From positions 1 through 64,000 of the forward strand of contig JALJPB010000017.1 in NCBI GenBank assembly GCA_022969175.1: DNA of 64,000 bases, given 5' to 3'. This document shows positions 56,556 through 64,000 of the stretch, in pieces. A program made the translations under genes and the position numbers. Position 1 is the stretch's first letter, and each line of letters opens with the position of its first letter. Origin of the DNA: Colwellia sp. (GTDB lineage Bacteria > Pseudomonadota > Gammaproteobacteria > Enterobacterales > Alteromonadaceae). The notes beneath the pieces were generated by a model. It did no database searches. It was given only the letters and a program-made list of their open reading frames with translations, and was not told the origin of the DNA.

Positions 56556-57974
56556 TTAGTCTTCTTGGAGAACGTGTGGACCAGCGTAGTTATCAAAACG
56601 AGAATATTGCCCTTGGAAGGTTAGTGCTATTCTACCTATGGGCCCATTACGCTGTTTACCTATAATAATCTCAGACATACCTTTCCACTCTGAATCGTCG
56701 TTGTAGACTTCATCACGATAGATGAACATGATTAAATCGGCATCTTGCTCAATGGCACCTGACTCACGAAGATCTGAGTTAATTGGCCGTTTATCTGAGC
56801 GTTGCTCCAAACTACGGTTAAGCTGAGAAAGTGCAACTACCGGTACTTTTAGTTCCTTCGCTAAAGCTTTGAGTGAACGAGAAATTTCTGAAATCTCTAA
56901 AGTTCGGTTATCTGATAACGCGGGCACCCGCATTAATTGTAAATAGTCGATCATTATCATGCTTAAACCACCATGATCTCGTGCAACTCTACGGGCTCGA
57001 GAACGAATGTCGGTTGGCGTTAAACCGGCAGCATCATCAATAAACATCTTACCATTTTCCAACAATAAGCCCATGGTGGAAGACAAGCGAGCCCAATCTT
57101 CATCATCCAACTGACCTGTTCGTATTTTAGTTTGATCAATACGACCTAATGACGCCAGCATTCTCATCATTAATTGATCTGAAGGCATTTCTAAGCTAAA
57201 GACTAGTGCGGGTTTATCTTGAGTCATAGCGGCATTTTCAGCCAAGTTCATCGCAAAAGTAGTTTTACCCATGGATGGGCGGGCGGCAATAATGATGAGA
57301 TCGGAAGGCTGTAACCCTGCAGTCATCTTATCCAGATCAGTAAATCCTGTTGATACGCCAGTCACGCCATCGTTAGGTTCATTACAAAGCTTTTCAATTC
57401 GATCAACAGTTTTTTCTAATACCGAAGCAATGCTTTCTGGACCTTCCGATTTATTTGCTCGTTGCTCAGCAATGGCAAAAACTTTTGTTTCAGCAAAATC
57501 AAGTAGTTCAGCACTGCTGCGTCCTTGGGTATCGTACCCTGCCTCAGCAATTTCATTAGCAACAGCAATAAGCTCACGGGTAACCGCTCGTTCTCGTACA
57601 ATGTCAGCATAGGCGGTAATATTGGCCGCACTGGGGGTATTTCTCATCATCTCAGCGAGATAAACGAAACCACCGGCATCATCTAATTTTTGATCGTTTT
57701 CCAAGCCTTCTGATAAGGTAATTAAATCGACAGGTTCCCCTAATTCGATCAAAGCACCAATCACTTCAAACACAATGCGATGAGATCGACTGTAAAAATC
57801 TTGAGCAACTACTTTTTCACTTACCCGATCCCAAGTTTCATTATCTAATAATAAGCCACCTAACACTGATTGCTCAGCTTCTAAGGAGTGGGGCGGAGTT
57901 TTTAATTCATCGATTTGTCTATCACGAATGAACTGCTTTTCTTTTGCAAACTTGGCAGGCTTACGATCGGCCAT
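56556..57974 (-). CDS. dnaB: replicative DNA helicase
   Basis: A 472-residue hexameric helicase. The ATG at 57974 follows AAAGGTG six bases upstream, so the GTG at 57983 is rejected. N-terminal domain opens TPPHSLEAEQSVLGGLLLDN; the RecA-like domain has Walker A ARPSMGKTTFAMN (about residue 230), FSLEMP, and MIDYLQLM. No intein is present at these usual insertion points. Followed closely by alr. Confidence 0.97.
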   Translation of the reverse strand: MADRKPAKFAKEKQFIRDRQIDELKTPPHSLEAEQSVLGGLLLDNETWDRVSEKVVAQDFYSRSHRIVFEVIGALIELGEPVDLITLSEGLENDQKLDDAGGFVYLAEMMRNTPSAANITAYADIVRERAVTRELIAVANEIAEAGYDTQGRSSAELLDFAETKVFAIAEQRANKSEGPESIASVLEKTVDRIEKLCNEPNDGVTGVSTGFTDLDKMTAGLQPSDLIIIAARPSMGKTTFAMNLAENAAMTQDKPALVFSLEMPSDQLMMRMLASLGRIDQTKIRTGQLDDEDWARLSSTMGLLLENGKMFIDDAAGLTPTDIRSRARRVARDHGGLSMIMIDYLQLMRVPALSDNRTLEISEISRSLKALAKELKVPVVALSQLNRSLEQRSDKRPINSDLRESGAIEQDADLIMFIYRDEVYNDDSEWKGMSEIIIGKQRNGPIGRIALTFQGQYSRFDNYAGPHVLQED

Positions 57975-58123
57975 CAAAAACACCTTTAATCACGAACAAT
58001 ATGAGTTAATTTTATGAGGTACCAGAATAGCAGATTTTCTCTATTTTTTCACATATAAAAACAAAGGATTAATGCTGTGGAATTGATGATTATAATAAGT
58101 GTGTGAGTCATTAAAAAATGAGA

Positions 58124-58155
58124 AAACCTAGGAAAATCAAGCTCTGCCTAGGTTT
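58124..58155 (-). terminator. terminator after the sigma/DUF4097 operon
   Basis: AAACCTAGG (58124-58132) and CCTAGGTTT (58147-58155) form a perfect 9-bp stem around a 14-base loop. On the minus strand it is followed by a T-rich TTCTCATTTTTT. It lies 15 bases after the DUF4097 stop. Confidence 0.75.
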
Positions 58156-58169
58156 AAGTTTTTAAGAAA

Positions 58170-59117
58170 TTACTTACTTGAAAGATTAATAGTGCCACTT
58201 ACCGTATTTGCTTTAAATGATGCTGAACCGTCGCCTGTTTGAAAATAAAGTTTTGAACTAGGGCCATATTTAGCACGCTTAGCTTTGTCATTGGTTAACT
58301 CATTCTCTAAGTCACCACCCGCACTAGCATTTAAACGAAAGTTAGCTTGAACCTTAGACTGAAAGCGAATATTTATATCGCCACTTATACTGGATAGTTT
58401 AACAACACCACTGTCATTTAATGTTAATCTACTGTCGACATCACCACTCACGGTAGAAACCTCTAATTCATCGATTTTATCTAAAGCCAGCTCAATACCA
58501 CCTGAAACATTGTTAACAAAAACTTCACTGGCATGGGATCTTGACTCAATATCTCCGCTAACGACTCTAAGTATTAGACGACCTCGAGAATTACGGTCTT
58601 TAATATCGCCACTAACACTTGATAACCGTATTTTACCTGACAAATTTTGACTTTTAACACTACCACTGACCGTGCTCAACTCAACGTGTTTTTTCAAATC
58701 TGTAGCTTTGATATCACCACTCACTGTATGAACTTCACTACTTGAGATTAAATTACTTAAGATGACATCGGTTGAAACTCCAGAAAAATTCATTCGACTA
58801 TCTTTAGGCATTTTAATCGTCAGCGTTGAACCGCCACTATGCCAACCATGGTTATTGCTATGTGGCATCACCACTTTAATTTTAATAGTCGACCCATGTT
58901 TTTCGAAAATAAAACGTTCAGCTTTATCATCTAACTCACCTTTAACAGAAACTTCTTTTTTATCCCAACCAATAATGGTGACATCACCTCGCAAACTTTC
59001 AATACTGACGTTATTAACATTTTCTGCCGACATACTTTTATCAACCATTTCACCAGCATATGCTTGCAAAGTAATACTTGCTAAAATCACTATTGTTATT
59101 TTTTTTATAATATTCAT
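58170..59117 (-). CDS. DUF4097 beta-strand repeat protein, exported
   Basis: A 315-residue protein; ATG at 59117 is preceded by AAGGTGG. Signal peptide (cleavage near AYA-GE) and then a right-handed parallel-beta repeat of the DUF4097 type, seen as the recurring phrase VSGDI/VSGDV/VSGSV at about 20-residue intervals (SGDIKATDL, SGSVKSQNL, SGDIKDRNS, SGDIESRSH, SGDVDSRLT, SGDINIRFQ). Function unknown; probably a periplasmic or surface adhesin-like solenoid. It is the third gene of an operon headed by an ECF sigma factor. Confidence 0.9.
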   Translation of the reverse strand: MNIIKKITIVILASITLQAYAGEMVDKSMSAENVNNVSIESLRGDVTIIGWDKKEVSVKGELDDKAERFIFEKHGSTIKIKVVMPHSNNHGWHSGGSTLTIKMPKDSRMNFSGVSTDVILSNLISSSEVHTVSGDIKATDLKKHVELSTVSGSVKSQNLSGKIRLSSVSGDIKDRNSRGRLILRVVSGDIESRSHASEVFVNNVSGGIELALDKIDELEVSTVSGDVDSRLTLNDSGVVKLSSISGDINIRFQSKVQANFRLNASAGGDLENELTNDKAKRAKYGPSSKLYFQTGDGSASFKANTVSGTINLSSK

Positions 59118-59167
59118 TTTTACCACCTTGATTGCTTAAATGACTTCCATTTTATTCGAGGAAACCG

Positions 59168-59725
59168 TTAAATTGATTGCCATTGAGGGCTATAAAGTTG
59201 TTTAAGTAAGTCTAATTCTTGTTGCTGCGTCCAACGAAGTAAGTTTAATAAATCGGCACTATTGGGCTCACTCTCTAACGCTTTTTTAATGGTTACTTGA
59301 GCAGAGCTTAGTTGCTTAAATTGGTCTTGCATTTCTGCTGTTAAATCTTGTAAGTTAGGTTGGCCATAACTTACTAACATACCTTGTTTTTGTTGCTCAA
59401 ATGTTTGCTGCATTGCTGCAACTAGATTGATATTCCCTTGAAATTTACCATTAAACGAATCATTGAGTGTATCTTGTGGGCTAATAACCCCCCAGGTTAA
59501 CAAAACAGCAGCAACTACTGATGCAGCCCAAGCTATTGGAGCTTTGTGCCATTGTTTTTGGCTATCATCATACTTATCTTGTCTTTTATCACTTATCGCT
59601 TTTTCAATGCCTGACCATAATTCTCGCTCTGGCGATAACTCTGTTGGCAGCTGTAAAATTTGCGCTTGCAACTCTTGTTCTGATAACTGCTTTGTTGATT
59701 GTGGTAATACTATTTTAGACACCAT
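59168..59725 (-). CDS. single-pass membrane protein, candidate anti-sigma factor
   Basis: A 185-residue protein starting at the ATG at 59725, overlapping the sigma-factor stop by 11 bases. The cytoplasmic N-terminus (about 1-60) has LPTELSPERELWSGIEKAI, a pattern seen in many uncharacterised anti-sigma-like proteins. One transmembrane helix (about 66-84) and a periplasmic glutamine-rich helical domain follow. There is no HxxxCxxC zinc anti-sigma motif. Operon position and topology make it the likely anti-sigma partner; this is inference. Confidence 0.75.
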   Translation of the reverse strand: MVSKIVLPQSTKQLSEQELQAQILQLPTELSPERELWSGIEKAISDKRQDKYDDSQKQWHKAPIAWAASVVAAVLLTWGVISPQDTLNDSFNGKFQGNINLVAAMQQTFEQQKQGMLVSYGQPNLQDLTAEMQDQFKQLSSAQVTIKKALESEPNSADLLNLLRWTQQQELDLLKQLYSPQWQSI

Positions 59726-60320
59726 CACAAACCCCTTCGTTAGTTAGCCACTGTCTTAATAATGATTTTGCTCTGTGATACTGAGATTTACTTGAACCAA
59801 CTGCCATGCCAAGCATTTTAGCAATTTCTTCATGGCGATACCCTTCTACGGCAAATAACACAAAAACCAATCGCGCTCTTTCAGGTAATTTAGCAATGTT
59901 TTTATCAAGTTCTGTCGGTCTTGACGAATCAATAAGTTCAGGCATTGTCGTTGCTTCTTCTAGTGGTTTATCTTCAATACTAAAAACACGTTGCAACCAA
60001 TTTTTGTGTTTACGTAAATGCCCAAGCACCACATTCGTTGCAACGCTATATAACCAAGTACTGAATTTACTTTCACCTCGAAAGTTATTAATTTTTTGCC
60101 ATAGCTGTACAAAAACTTCTTGGCAAACATCTTCAGCACTGTCTTTATCCGCTAACATTCGCCAACATAAAGCATAGATTCGACGATGGTACGCTTGATA
60201 CAAAGAATAAAAAGCCTGTTGATCACCTTGTTTTGCAAGACTTATCCACTGTAACTCTTCCTGGTTTTCAACCGTTGTGGTAAAACGTTTTTGGGCATCA
60301 ATGACTTTTGAATTATCCAA
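59715..60320 (-). CDS. ECF-family RNA polymerase sigma factor
   Basis: A 201-residue sigma-70 family factor. Region 2: FYSLYQAYHRRIYALCWRML, SAEDVCQEVFVQLWQ and FSTWLYSVATNVVLGHLRK. Region 4: LPERARLVFVLFAVEGYRHE and IAKMLGMAVGSSKSQYHRAK. It opens at a TTG with GAGAG eight bases upstream; no ATG alternative exists. It heads the operon with the membrane protein and DUF4097 protein, which are probably its regulator and a target. Confidence 0.92.
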   Translation of the reverse strand: MDNSKVIDAQKRFTTTVENQEELQWISLAKQGDQQAFYSLYQAYHRRIYALCWRMLADKDSAEDVCQEVFVQLWQKINNFRGESKFSTWLYSVATNVVLGHLRKHKNWLQRVFSIEDKPLEEATTMPELIDSSRPTELDKNIAKLPERARLVFVLFAVEGYRHEEIAKMLGMAVGSSKSQYHRAKSLLRQWLTNEGVCDGV

Positions 60321-60407
60321 AAATGTACTCTCAAATGATGTCAGTTATTAAGTTAGATGCAGTATGACTGAAAAGGGTTTAAAGGAAAATCAAAAAAATT
60401 GACAAAA

Positions 60408-60433
60408 AAAAAGCTGATTTTCATCAGCTTTTT
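60408..60433 (-). terminator. terminator after OmpW-like gene
   Basis: AAAAAGCTGAT and ATCAGCTTTTT are perfect 11-bp arms around TTTC, followed by a T-run on the minus strand. It lies 20 bases after the stop of the OmpW-like gene. Confidence 0.85.
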
Positions 60434-60453
60434 CTAATATAAAAATTATTCAA

Positions 60454-61122
60454 TTAAAAGTATGAACCAATTTCTAAATGGAAGATGCCCATGCTAGCAT
60501 CTTTCGAGTTACTTAAATCCATCCATAACTGTTTATAACTGGCTTTAATTGTTAATCCGGTATCAATTTCATAACGAAAACCTGCGGCAACATTATACGA
60601 AAAGCGAGTATCGTCATAAGTACTTTGGTAAGAGTCACAAATATAGCCCCACCAAGGGTCATACCAACAACCGCCAACCGGAGGACCATTAGCTATATTA
60701 CTATCGATATAGCTCCAACCTAAACCTGCTTGAATAAATGGGGTAAATTGATCACGAGTAAAATGATAAATGCCATTAACTTGGGTAGTGTAGATGTCCA
60801 TTTTGTGTTTAATTGATGTAGATTGTCCATCATCATTAACAAACGTTGCTGTATATTTTGGTGAAGATGCCATCCACTCAAAATTAACAAGAATATGCTC
60901 ATTCACATTGTAGCCAAACGTGAAACCCCAGCCTAAATCATTATCAACATCAACTCCTGAACCTTCAGCTCCATTTATGTCAAATGATTGTGTATTAGAG
61001 AACTGAAAAGTAGATTCCCACTTGCCCGCTCTTTTTGTTTGATTAGCTGCAGCATCACTTGCATAGCCTGCTAATAAGCTTGCCAATAGTAAGCTTAGTA
61101 TAATTGCTTTTTTTCCTAACAT
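60454..61122 (-). CDS. OmpW-like outer-membrane beta-barrel
   Basis: A 222-residue protein; the ATG at 61122 follows AAGGGATGTAAA, and the longer frame running into efp is rejected. Signal peptide (cleavage near DAAA-NQ), then an eight-stranded barrel of the OmpW type: NDLGWGFTFGYNVNEHILVN, HFTRDQFTPFIQAGLGWSYI and ASMGIFHLEIGSYF with terminal phenylalanine. A cysteine-containing loop (GGCWYDPWWGYICDS) is unusual and may form a disulfide. Small hydrophobic solute passage is assumed from the family. Confidence 0.85.
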   Translation of the reverse strand: MLGKKAIILSLLLASLLAGYASDAAANQTKRAGKWESTFQFSNTQSFDINGAEGSGVDVDNDLGWGFTFGYNVNEHILVNFEWMASSPKYTATFVNDDGQSTSIKHKMDIYTTQVNGIYHFTRDQFTPFIQAGLGWSYIDSNIANGPPVGGCWYDPWWGYICDSYQSTYDDTRFSYNVAAGFRYEIDTGLTIKASYKQLWMDLSNSKDASMGIFHLEIGSYF

Positions 61123-61150
61123 TTTACATCCCTTTTTATTAATAATAATT

Positions 61151-61726
61151 TTATTGCGCTTTAGAGGCACGAGATACATATTCGCCACTACGAGTATCTA
61201 TTCTCACTTTTTCTCCAATTTGTACAAACAAAGGTACACGAACTACTGCACCGGTGGCTAATGTTGCTGGCTTACCACCTGTACCCGCGGTATCACCTTT
61301 AAGACCAGGGTCTGTTTCAGTAACATCAATTTCAACAAAGTTTGGTGGTGTTACTGAAATAGGTGTACCGTTCCATAAGGTAATTGTTGAAACATCGCCC
61401 TCAACCAACCATTTAATATTATCGCTAACCGCTTTTTCATCGGCACCTATTTGTTCAAAGGTCTCGTTATTCATAAAGTGCCAAAACTCACCATCGGCAT
61501 ATAAGTAAGCAAGTTCAATATCTAAAACATCGGCGCCTTCAACAGACTCACCAGACTTAAATGTTTTTTCTAAAACCTTGCCCGAAACAAGTTTACGGAT
61601 TTTAACGCGGCTAAATGCTTGCCCTTTACCAGGTTTAACAAGTTCATTTTCTAGAATGTTGCAAGGCTCGCCATCAAGCATTATTTTAAGGCCTGCTTTG
61701 AATTGATTTGTACTGAAAGTTGCCAT
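61151..61726 (-). CDS. efp: elongation factor P
   Basis: A 191-residue EF-P that relieves ribosome stalling at polyproline. Three beta domains are evident; the modified lysine is K34 in KPGKGQAF, the site of beta-lysylation in bacteria with EpmA/EpmB. The C-terminus reads [16 protein letters not shown]. Divergent from epmB, which supplies the modifying beta-lysine. Family length is 188, so this is slightly longer. Confidence 0.97.
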   Translation of the reverse strand: MATFSTNQFKAGLKIMLDGEPCNILENELVKPGKGQAFSRVKIRKLVSGKVLEKTFKSGESVEGADVLDIELAYLYADGEFWHFMNNETFEQIGADEKAVSDNIKWLVEGDVSTITLWNGTPISVTPPNFVEIDVTETDPGLKGDTAGTGGKPATLATGAVVRVPLFVQIGEKVRIDTRSGEYVSRASKAQ

Positions 61727-61812
61727 AATAGTTTATTCTCTTACCTAAGGTAGGTTTCCCTGCTAGTGAACTATCCATTTGAAATAAAGAATAGCTGAGA
61801 CAGAGAGTTAAA

Positions 61813-62841
61813 TTGAAATTAGAAATTCCGCAAATAATACCCCATATTGATAAAAAAATGCACCTTAGTTGGCAAAAAGAATTAGCAAATGTGGTTACTG
61901 ATCCTAAAATACTGCTGGAAATGCTGAACATTGAGACTAAAAATTATTTACAACACTTTAAAGCTCGGCAATTATTTCCGGTTAGAGTACCTCGACCTTT
62001 TATTAAAAAAATGCAGAAAGGTAATATTAATGATCCGCTACTGAAACAGGTAATGCCTTTATTTTCTGAATTTTTAATCACCGAAGGGTTTATTGCTGAC
62101 CCTCTTGGTGAACACGATACTGCTGTAGAGGGCTTGTTACATAAGTATAAACATAGAGTACTGTTGATCGTGAAATCTGGCTGTGCGGTTAATTGTCGTT
62201 ATTGTTTTCGTCGACACTTTCCCTATGCAGATAACAGCCCCAATAAAATACGTTGGCAGCAAGCTCTTGATTATATTCAGCAGCATGAAGAAATAACCGA
62301 AGTTATATTTAGTGGTGGCGATCCTCTTATGGCAAGTGATGAACATTTAGCTTGGTTAGTATCACAAATAGAAAATATTTCTCATGTTAAGCGTTTACGG
62401 CTACATACCCGGCTGCCTGTTGTTATTCCCCAAAGGATTACCGCTTCACTAGTAAAGTTACTGAGTAAAACTCGATTAAAGACAACCATGGTCTTGCATA
62501 TTAATCATAGTAATGAAATTGATAAGGCTCTCAGCTCATCGTTAGAACTATTACGTGAAGCGAGGATCCCCCTGTTTAACCAAAGTGTATTGTTAAAAGG
62601 AATCAATGATCAAGCGCAGGTTTTATCTCAGCTGAGCGAAAAACTTTTTGATAATGGTATTCAGCCTTATTATTTACACATGTTTGATCAAGTCCAAGGA
62701 GCTGCACATTTTGATGTACCAGAAAAACAAGCGGTGAAAATTGCAAAAGAAATGATGATGATCTTACCGGGGTTTTTAATGCCAAAATTAGTCCGAGAAA
62801 TTGCAGGAGAGGCTAACAAAACACCTATTAATTTGGCATAA
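61813..62841 (+). CDS. epmB: EF-P beta-lysylation protein EpmB (lysine 2,3-aminomutase-like)
   Basis: A 342-residue radical-SAM enzyme converting alpha-lysine to (R)-beta-lysine for EF-P. The SAM cluster is CAVNCRYCFRRHFPYA (CxxxCxxC), near residue 119. Other matches to E. coli YjeK are GLLHKYKHR, FSGGDPLMA, RLRLHTRLPVVIP and YYLHMFDQVQGAAHF. It opens at a TTG with AGAGAG upstream, which gives the same N-terminal length as the E. coli protein; an ATG 15 codons later is the alternative. Divergent from efp, the conserved arrangement. PLP lysine lies in the later barrel. Confidence 0.95.
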   Translation: MKLEIPQIIPHIDKKMHLSWQKELANVVTDPKILLEMLNIETKNYLQHFKARQLFPVRVPRPFIKKMQKGNINDPLLKQVMPLFSEFLITEGFIADPLGEHDTAVEGLLHKYKHRVLLIVKSGCAVNCRYCFRRHFPYADNSPNKIRWQQALDYIQQHEEITEVIFSGGDPLMASDEHLAWLVSQIENISHVKRLRLHTRLPVVIPQRITASLVKLLSKTRLKTTMVLHINHSNEIDKALSSSLELLREARIPLFNQSVLLKGINDQAQVLSQLSEKLFDNGIQPYYLHMFDQVQGAAHFDVPEKQAVKIAKEMMMILPGFLMPKLVREIAGEANKTPINLA

Positions 62842-62872
62842 TAGCGGCAGAGAAATTATTGAAGTATAAATT

Positions 62873-63178
62873 ATGACAGAAACAGTTAATCAACAACTCA
62901 TGGGTAACATTTCGCTTATCTTAAAAAAATCATTAAGTGCAGATGCAACATTAGCAGACTTACGAGAAAAAAATGTCGCTAGTTTTGACAACATTTTTAA
63001 AAAAGATGCCGGTTTTAATTGCTCTGCCAATACATTTCAACCTTACGTTGAAGAAGTAGCCGATGATTTAATACTTTGGCAACAAACTCAAGCACAAGCA
63101 ACTCTTATTACCCTGGTAAAAAAGATTGAAAAACTTTTTACTGTATTAGGTAACTTTGAAAAAAGTATCGTTATCTAA
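62873..63178 (+). CDS. small unknown protein downstream of epmB
   Basis: A 101-residue soluble protein, predicted almost entirely helical (SLILKKSLSADATLADLREK, DDLILWQQTQAQATLITLVK). No signal peptide and no motif recognised. It begins 31 bases after epmB and is likely on the same transcript. A link to EF-P modification is only suggested by position; it is far shorter than EpmC. Confidence 0.65.
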   Translation: MTETVNQQLMGNISLILKKSLSADATLADLREKNVASFDNIFKKDAGFNCSANTFQPYVEEVADDLILWQQTQAQATLITLVKKIEKLFTVLGNFEKSIVI

Positions 63179-63197
63179 CCTGAACTAGTGCTATTAA

Positions 63198-63223
63198 GCT
63201 AAGTATTACTAATAATACTTAGC
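63198..63223. terminator. bidirectional terminator
   Basis: GCTAAGTATTA and TAATACTTAGC form a perfect 11-bp stem around CTAA, followed by TTATTTT. It separates the convergent genes ending at 63178 and 63235. Confidence 0.8.
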
Positions 63224-63234
63224 TTATTTTAGAC

Positions 63235-63882
63235 TTAAAACTTAAAAGTTAAACCCGCGTTCACTTCTGATTGAATCCAAAGGTTACCTGATATGTAAAC
63301 CTTACAAGCATCCGTACCACAAAAAATAGCACTGTCAGAATTAAAAAATGTACCATATACCCTACCACCTAACCTCAAACTTATAGTTTCGGATAAGGAA
63401 AACTGAGTATTTAAACCAATATTCATCGAAAATCTAGTTTCATTAGTTAGCTCTTTATCATCAGGCGAAAGGTGTGTTAAACCTAATCCACCGGTAACCC
63501 ACAATGGTAAAGCCCCACCACTAACTGGAACATTTCCACCTAGATGATAATAAGTAATACCTAGACCATTATCACTCAACAGCTCATTATCATTTGAATA
63601 ACTGTTAAAGTTAGTATTGTAATGACTGATCAGAAATTCACCATTTTGCTTGCGATTAAATGGCCAGCCGATAACTAAACCATAACTGGTATTGTCGACA
63701 ATTTTAATACTGGATAAACTCGATTGCCCATCTTGCTTTATGTCAAAGTCCCCACCCATTCGGTAGCCTATTAACGGTGTTATTTCAAAACTAGGCTGAG
63801 TACTTTTTGCATGAGAAACTACTGATAGTGGTAATAATAAAAAAGCTAAAAACTTGTTTATTGATGGGGTATTGGGTTTCAT
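63235..63882 (-). CDS. outer-membrane beta-barrel protein, OmpW/porin-like
   Basis: A 215-residue protein with signal peptide (cleavage near SHA-KS after FLAFLLLPLSVV). The mature part alternates polar and hydrophobic residues in about eight strands (EITPLIGYRMGGDF, SYGLVIGWPFNRK, TRFSMNIGLNTQFS, SISLRLGGRVYG) and ends in GLTFKF with terminal phenylalanine. Two cysteines (FCGTDACK) lie in a loop. It resembles small barrel proteins of the OmpW or outer-membrane-protein-beta-brl type; substrate unknown. Remaining bases 63883-64000 hold its promoter region and nothing else recognisable. Confidence 0.8.
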   Translation of the reverse strand: MKPNTPSINKFLAFLLLPLSVVSHAKSTQPSFEITPLIGYRMGGDFDIKQDGQSSLSSIKIVDNTSYGLVIGWPFNRKQNGEFLISHYNTNFNSYSNDNELLSDNGLGITYYHLGGNVPVSGGALPLWVTGGLGLTHLSPDDKELTNETRFSMNIGLNTQFSLSETISLRLGGRVYGTFFNSDSAIFCGTDACKVYISGNLWIQSEVNAGLTFKF

Positions 63883-64000
63883 TTTTATTCCTTTAGTCGT
63901 TTTTCATTCACTTATTAAATTAGGCCAATACTAGCCATAAATGATTTTTATTTAAATATTGTTTTCATAAGCTTTTAGCTAATTCTATTTAGTAACACGG

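Overview
The window is A+T-rich chromosomal DNA from a Gram-negative gammaproteobacterium. The gene set (TonB receptor, OmpW/TorF-type outer-membrane proteins, SSB with a Q/G-rich linker, YajR, FadH, EpmB/EF-P, MetE/MetR with a MetJ box, CheX, PssA) fits a marine member of the Alteromonadales. A Colwellia/Thalassotalea-like organism is my inference; no 16S rRNA lies inside the window to confirm it.

Layout. 1-0.5 kb: two tandem rRNA-type promoters and a boxA leader fire leftward into an rRNA operon just outside the window. 0.66-1.4 kb: a secreted protein built of ten proline-headed 15-residue repeats. 1.4-10.8 kb: a six-gene, probably Fur-controlled periplasmic iron cluster on the minus strand (imelysin lipoprotein, two di-haem DUF1111 lipoproteins, second imelysin, FecA-like TonB receptor, Tat-exported DUF1513 protein). 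11-16.6 kb: accessory genes, including a PadR regulator whose promoter sits in a perfect 24-bp inverted repeat, and a sulfatase-YHYH fusion lipoprotein. 16.8-21.3 kb: LysE exporter/LysR and PLP decarboxylase/MocR divergent pairs. 18.3-24.7 kb: a remodelled zone in which the 3' end of an mmcQ/yjbR gene recurs three times as decayed fragments besides one intact copy, next to a TonB receptor remnant.

24.8-31.8 kb: trypsin-like protease plus membrane FHA protein, rpe-trpS, a TorF-type porin with a good NtrC/sigma-54 promoter, small membrane proteins, YciI protein, ssb. 31.9-46.2 kb: thioesterase, BamA/TamA-like outer-membrane protein, pssA, chemoreceptor, fadH, Gre-like factor, yajR, uvrA, GDCCVxC protein, zur. 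46.4-57.9 kb: M1 peptidase with DUF6702 partner, cheX, metE/metR-yjbQ, diguanylate cyclase, dnaB-alr. 58-63.9 kb: ECF sigma factor-membrane protein-DUF4097 operon, OmpW-like protein, efp and divergent epmB, and a terminal outer-membrane protein.

Most of the right two thirds is housekeeping. The unusual material is in the left third: the iron cluster, the repeat protein, the PadR inverted repeat and the mmcQ-tail array. No CRISPR array, tRNA, complete insertion sequence or prophage was recognised. Start codons were moved from the longest reading frame wherever a Shine-Dalgarno sequence, signal peptide or family length supported it.
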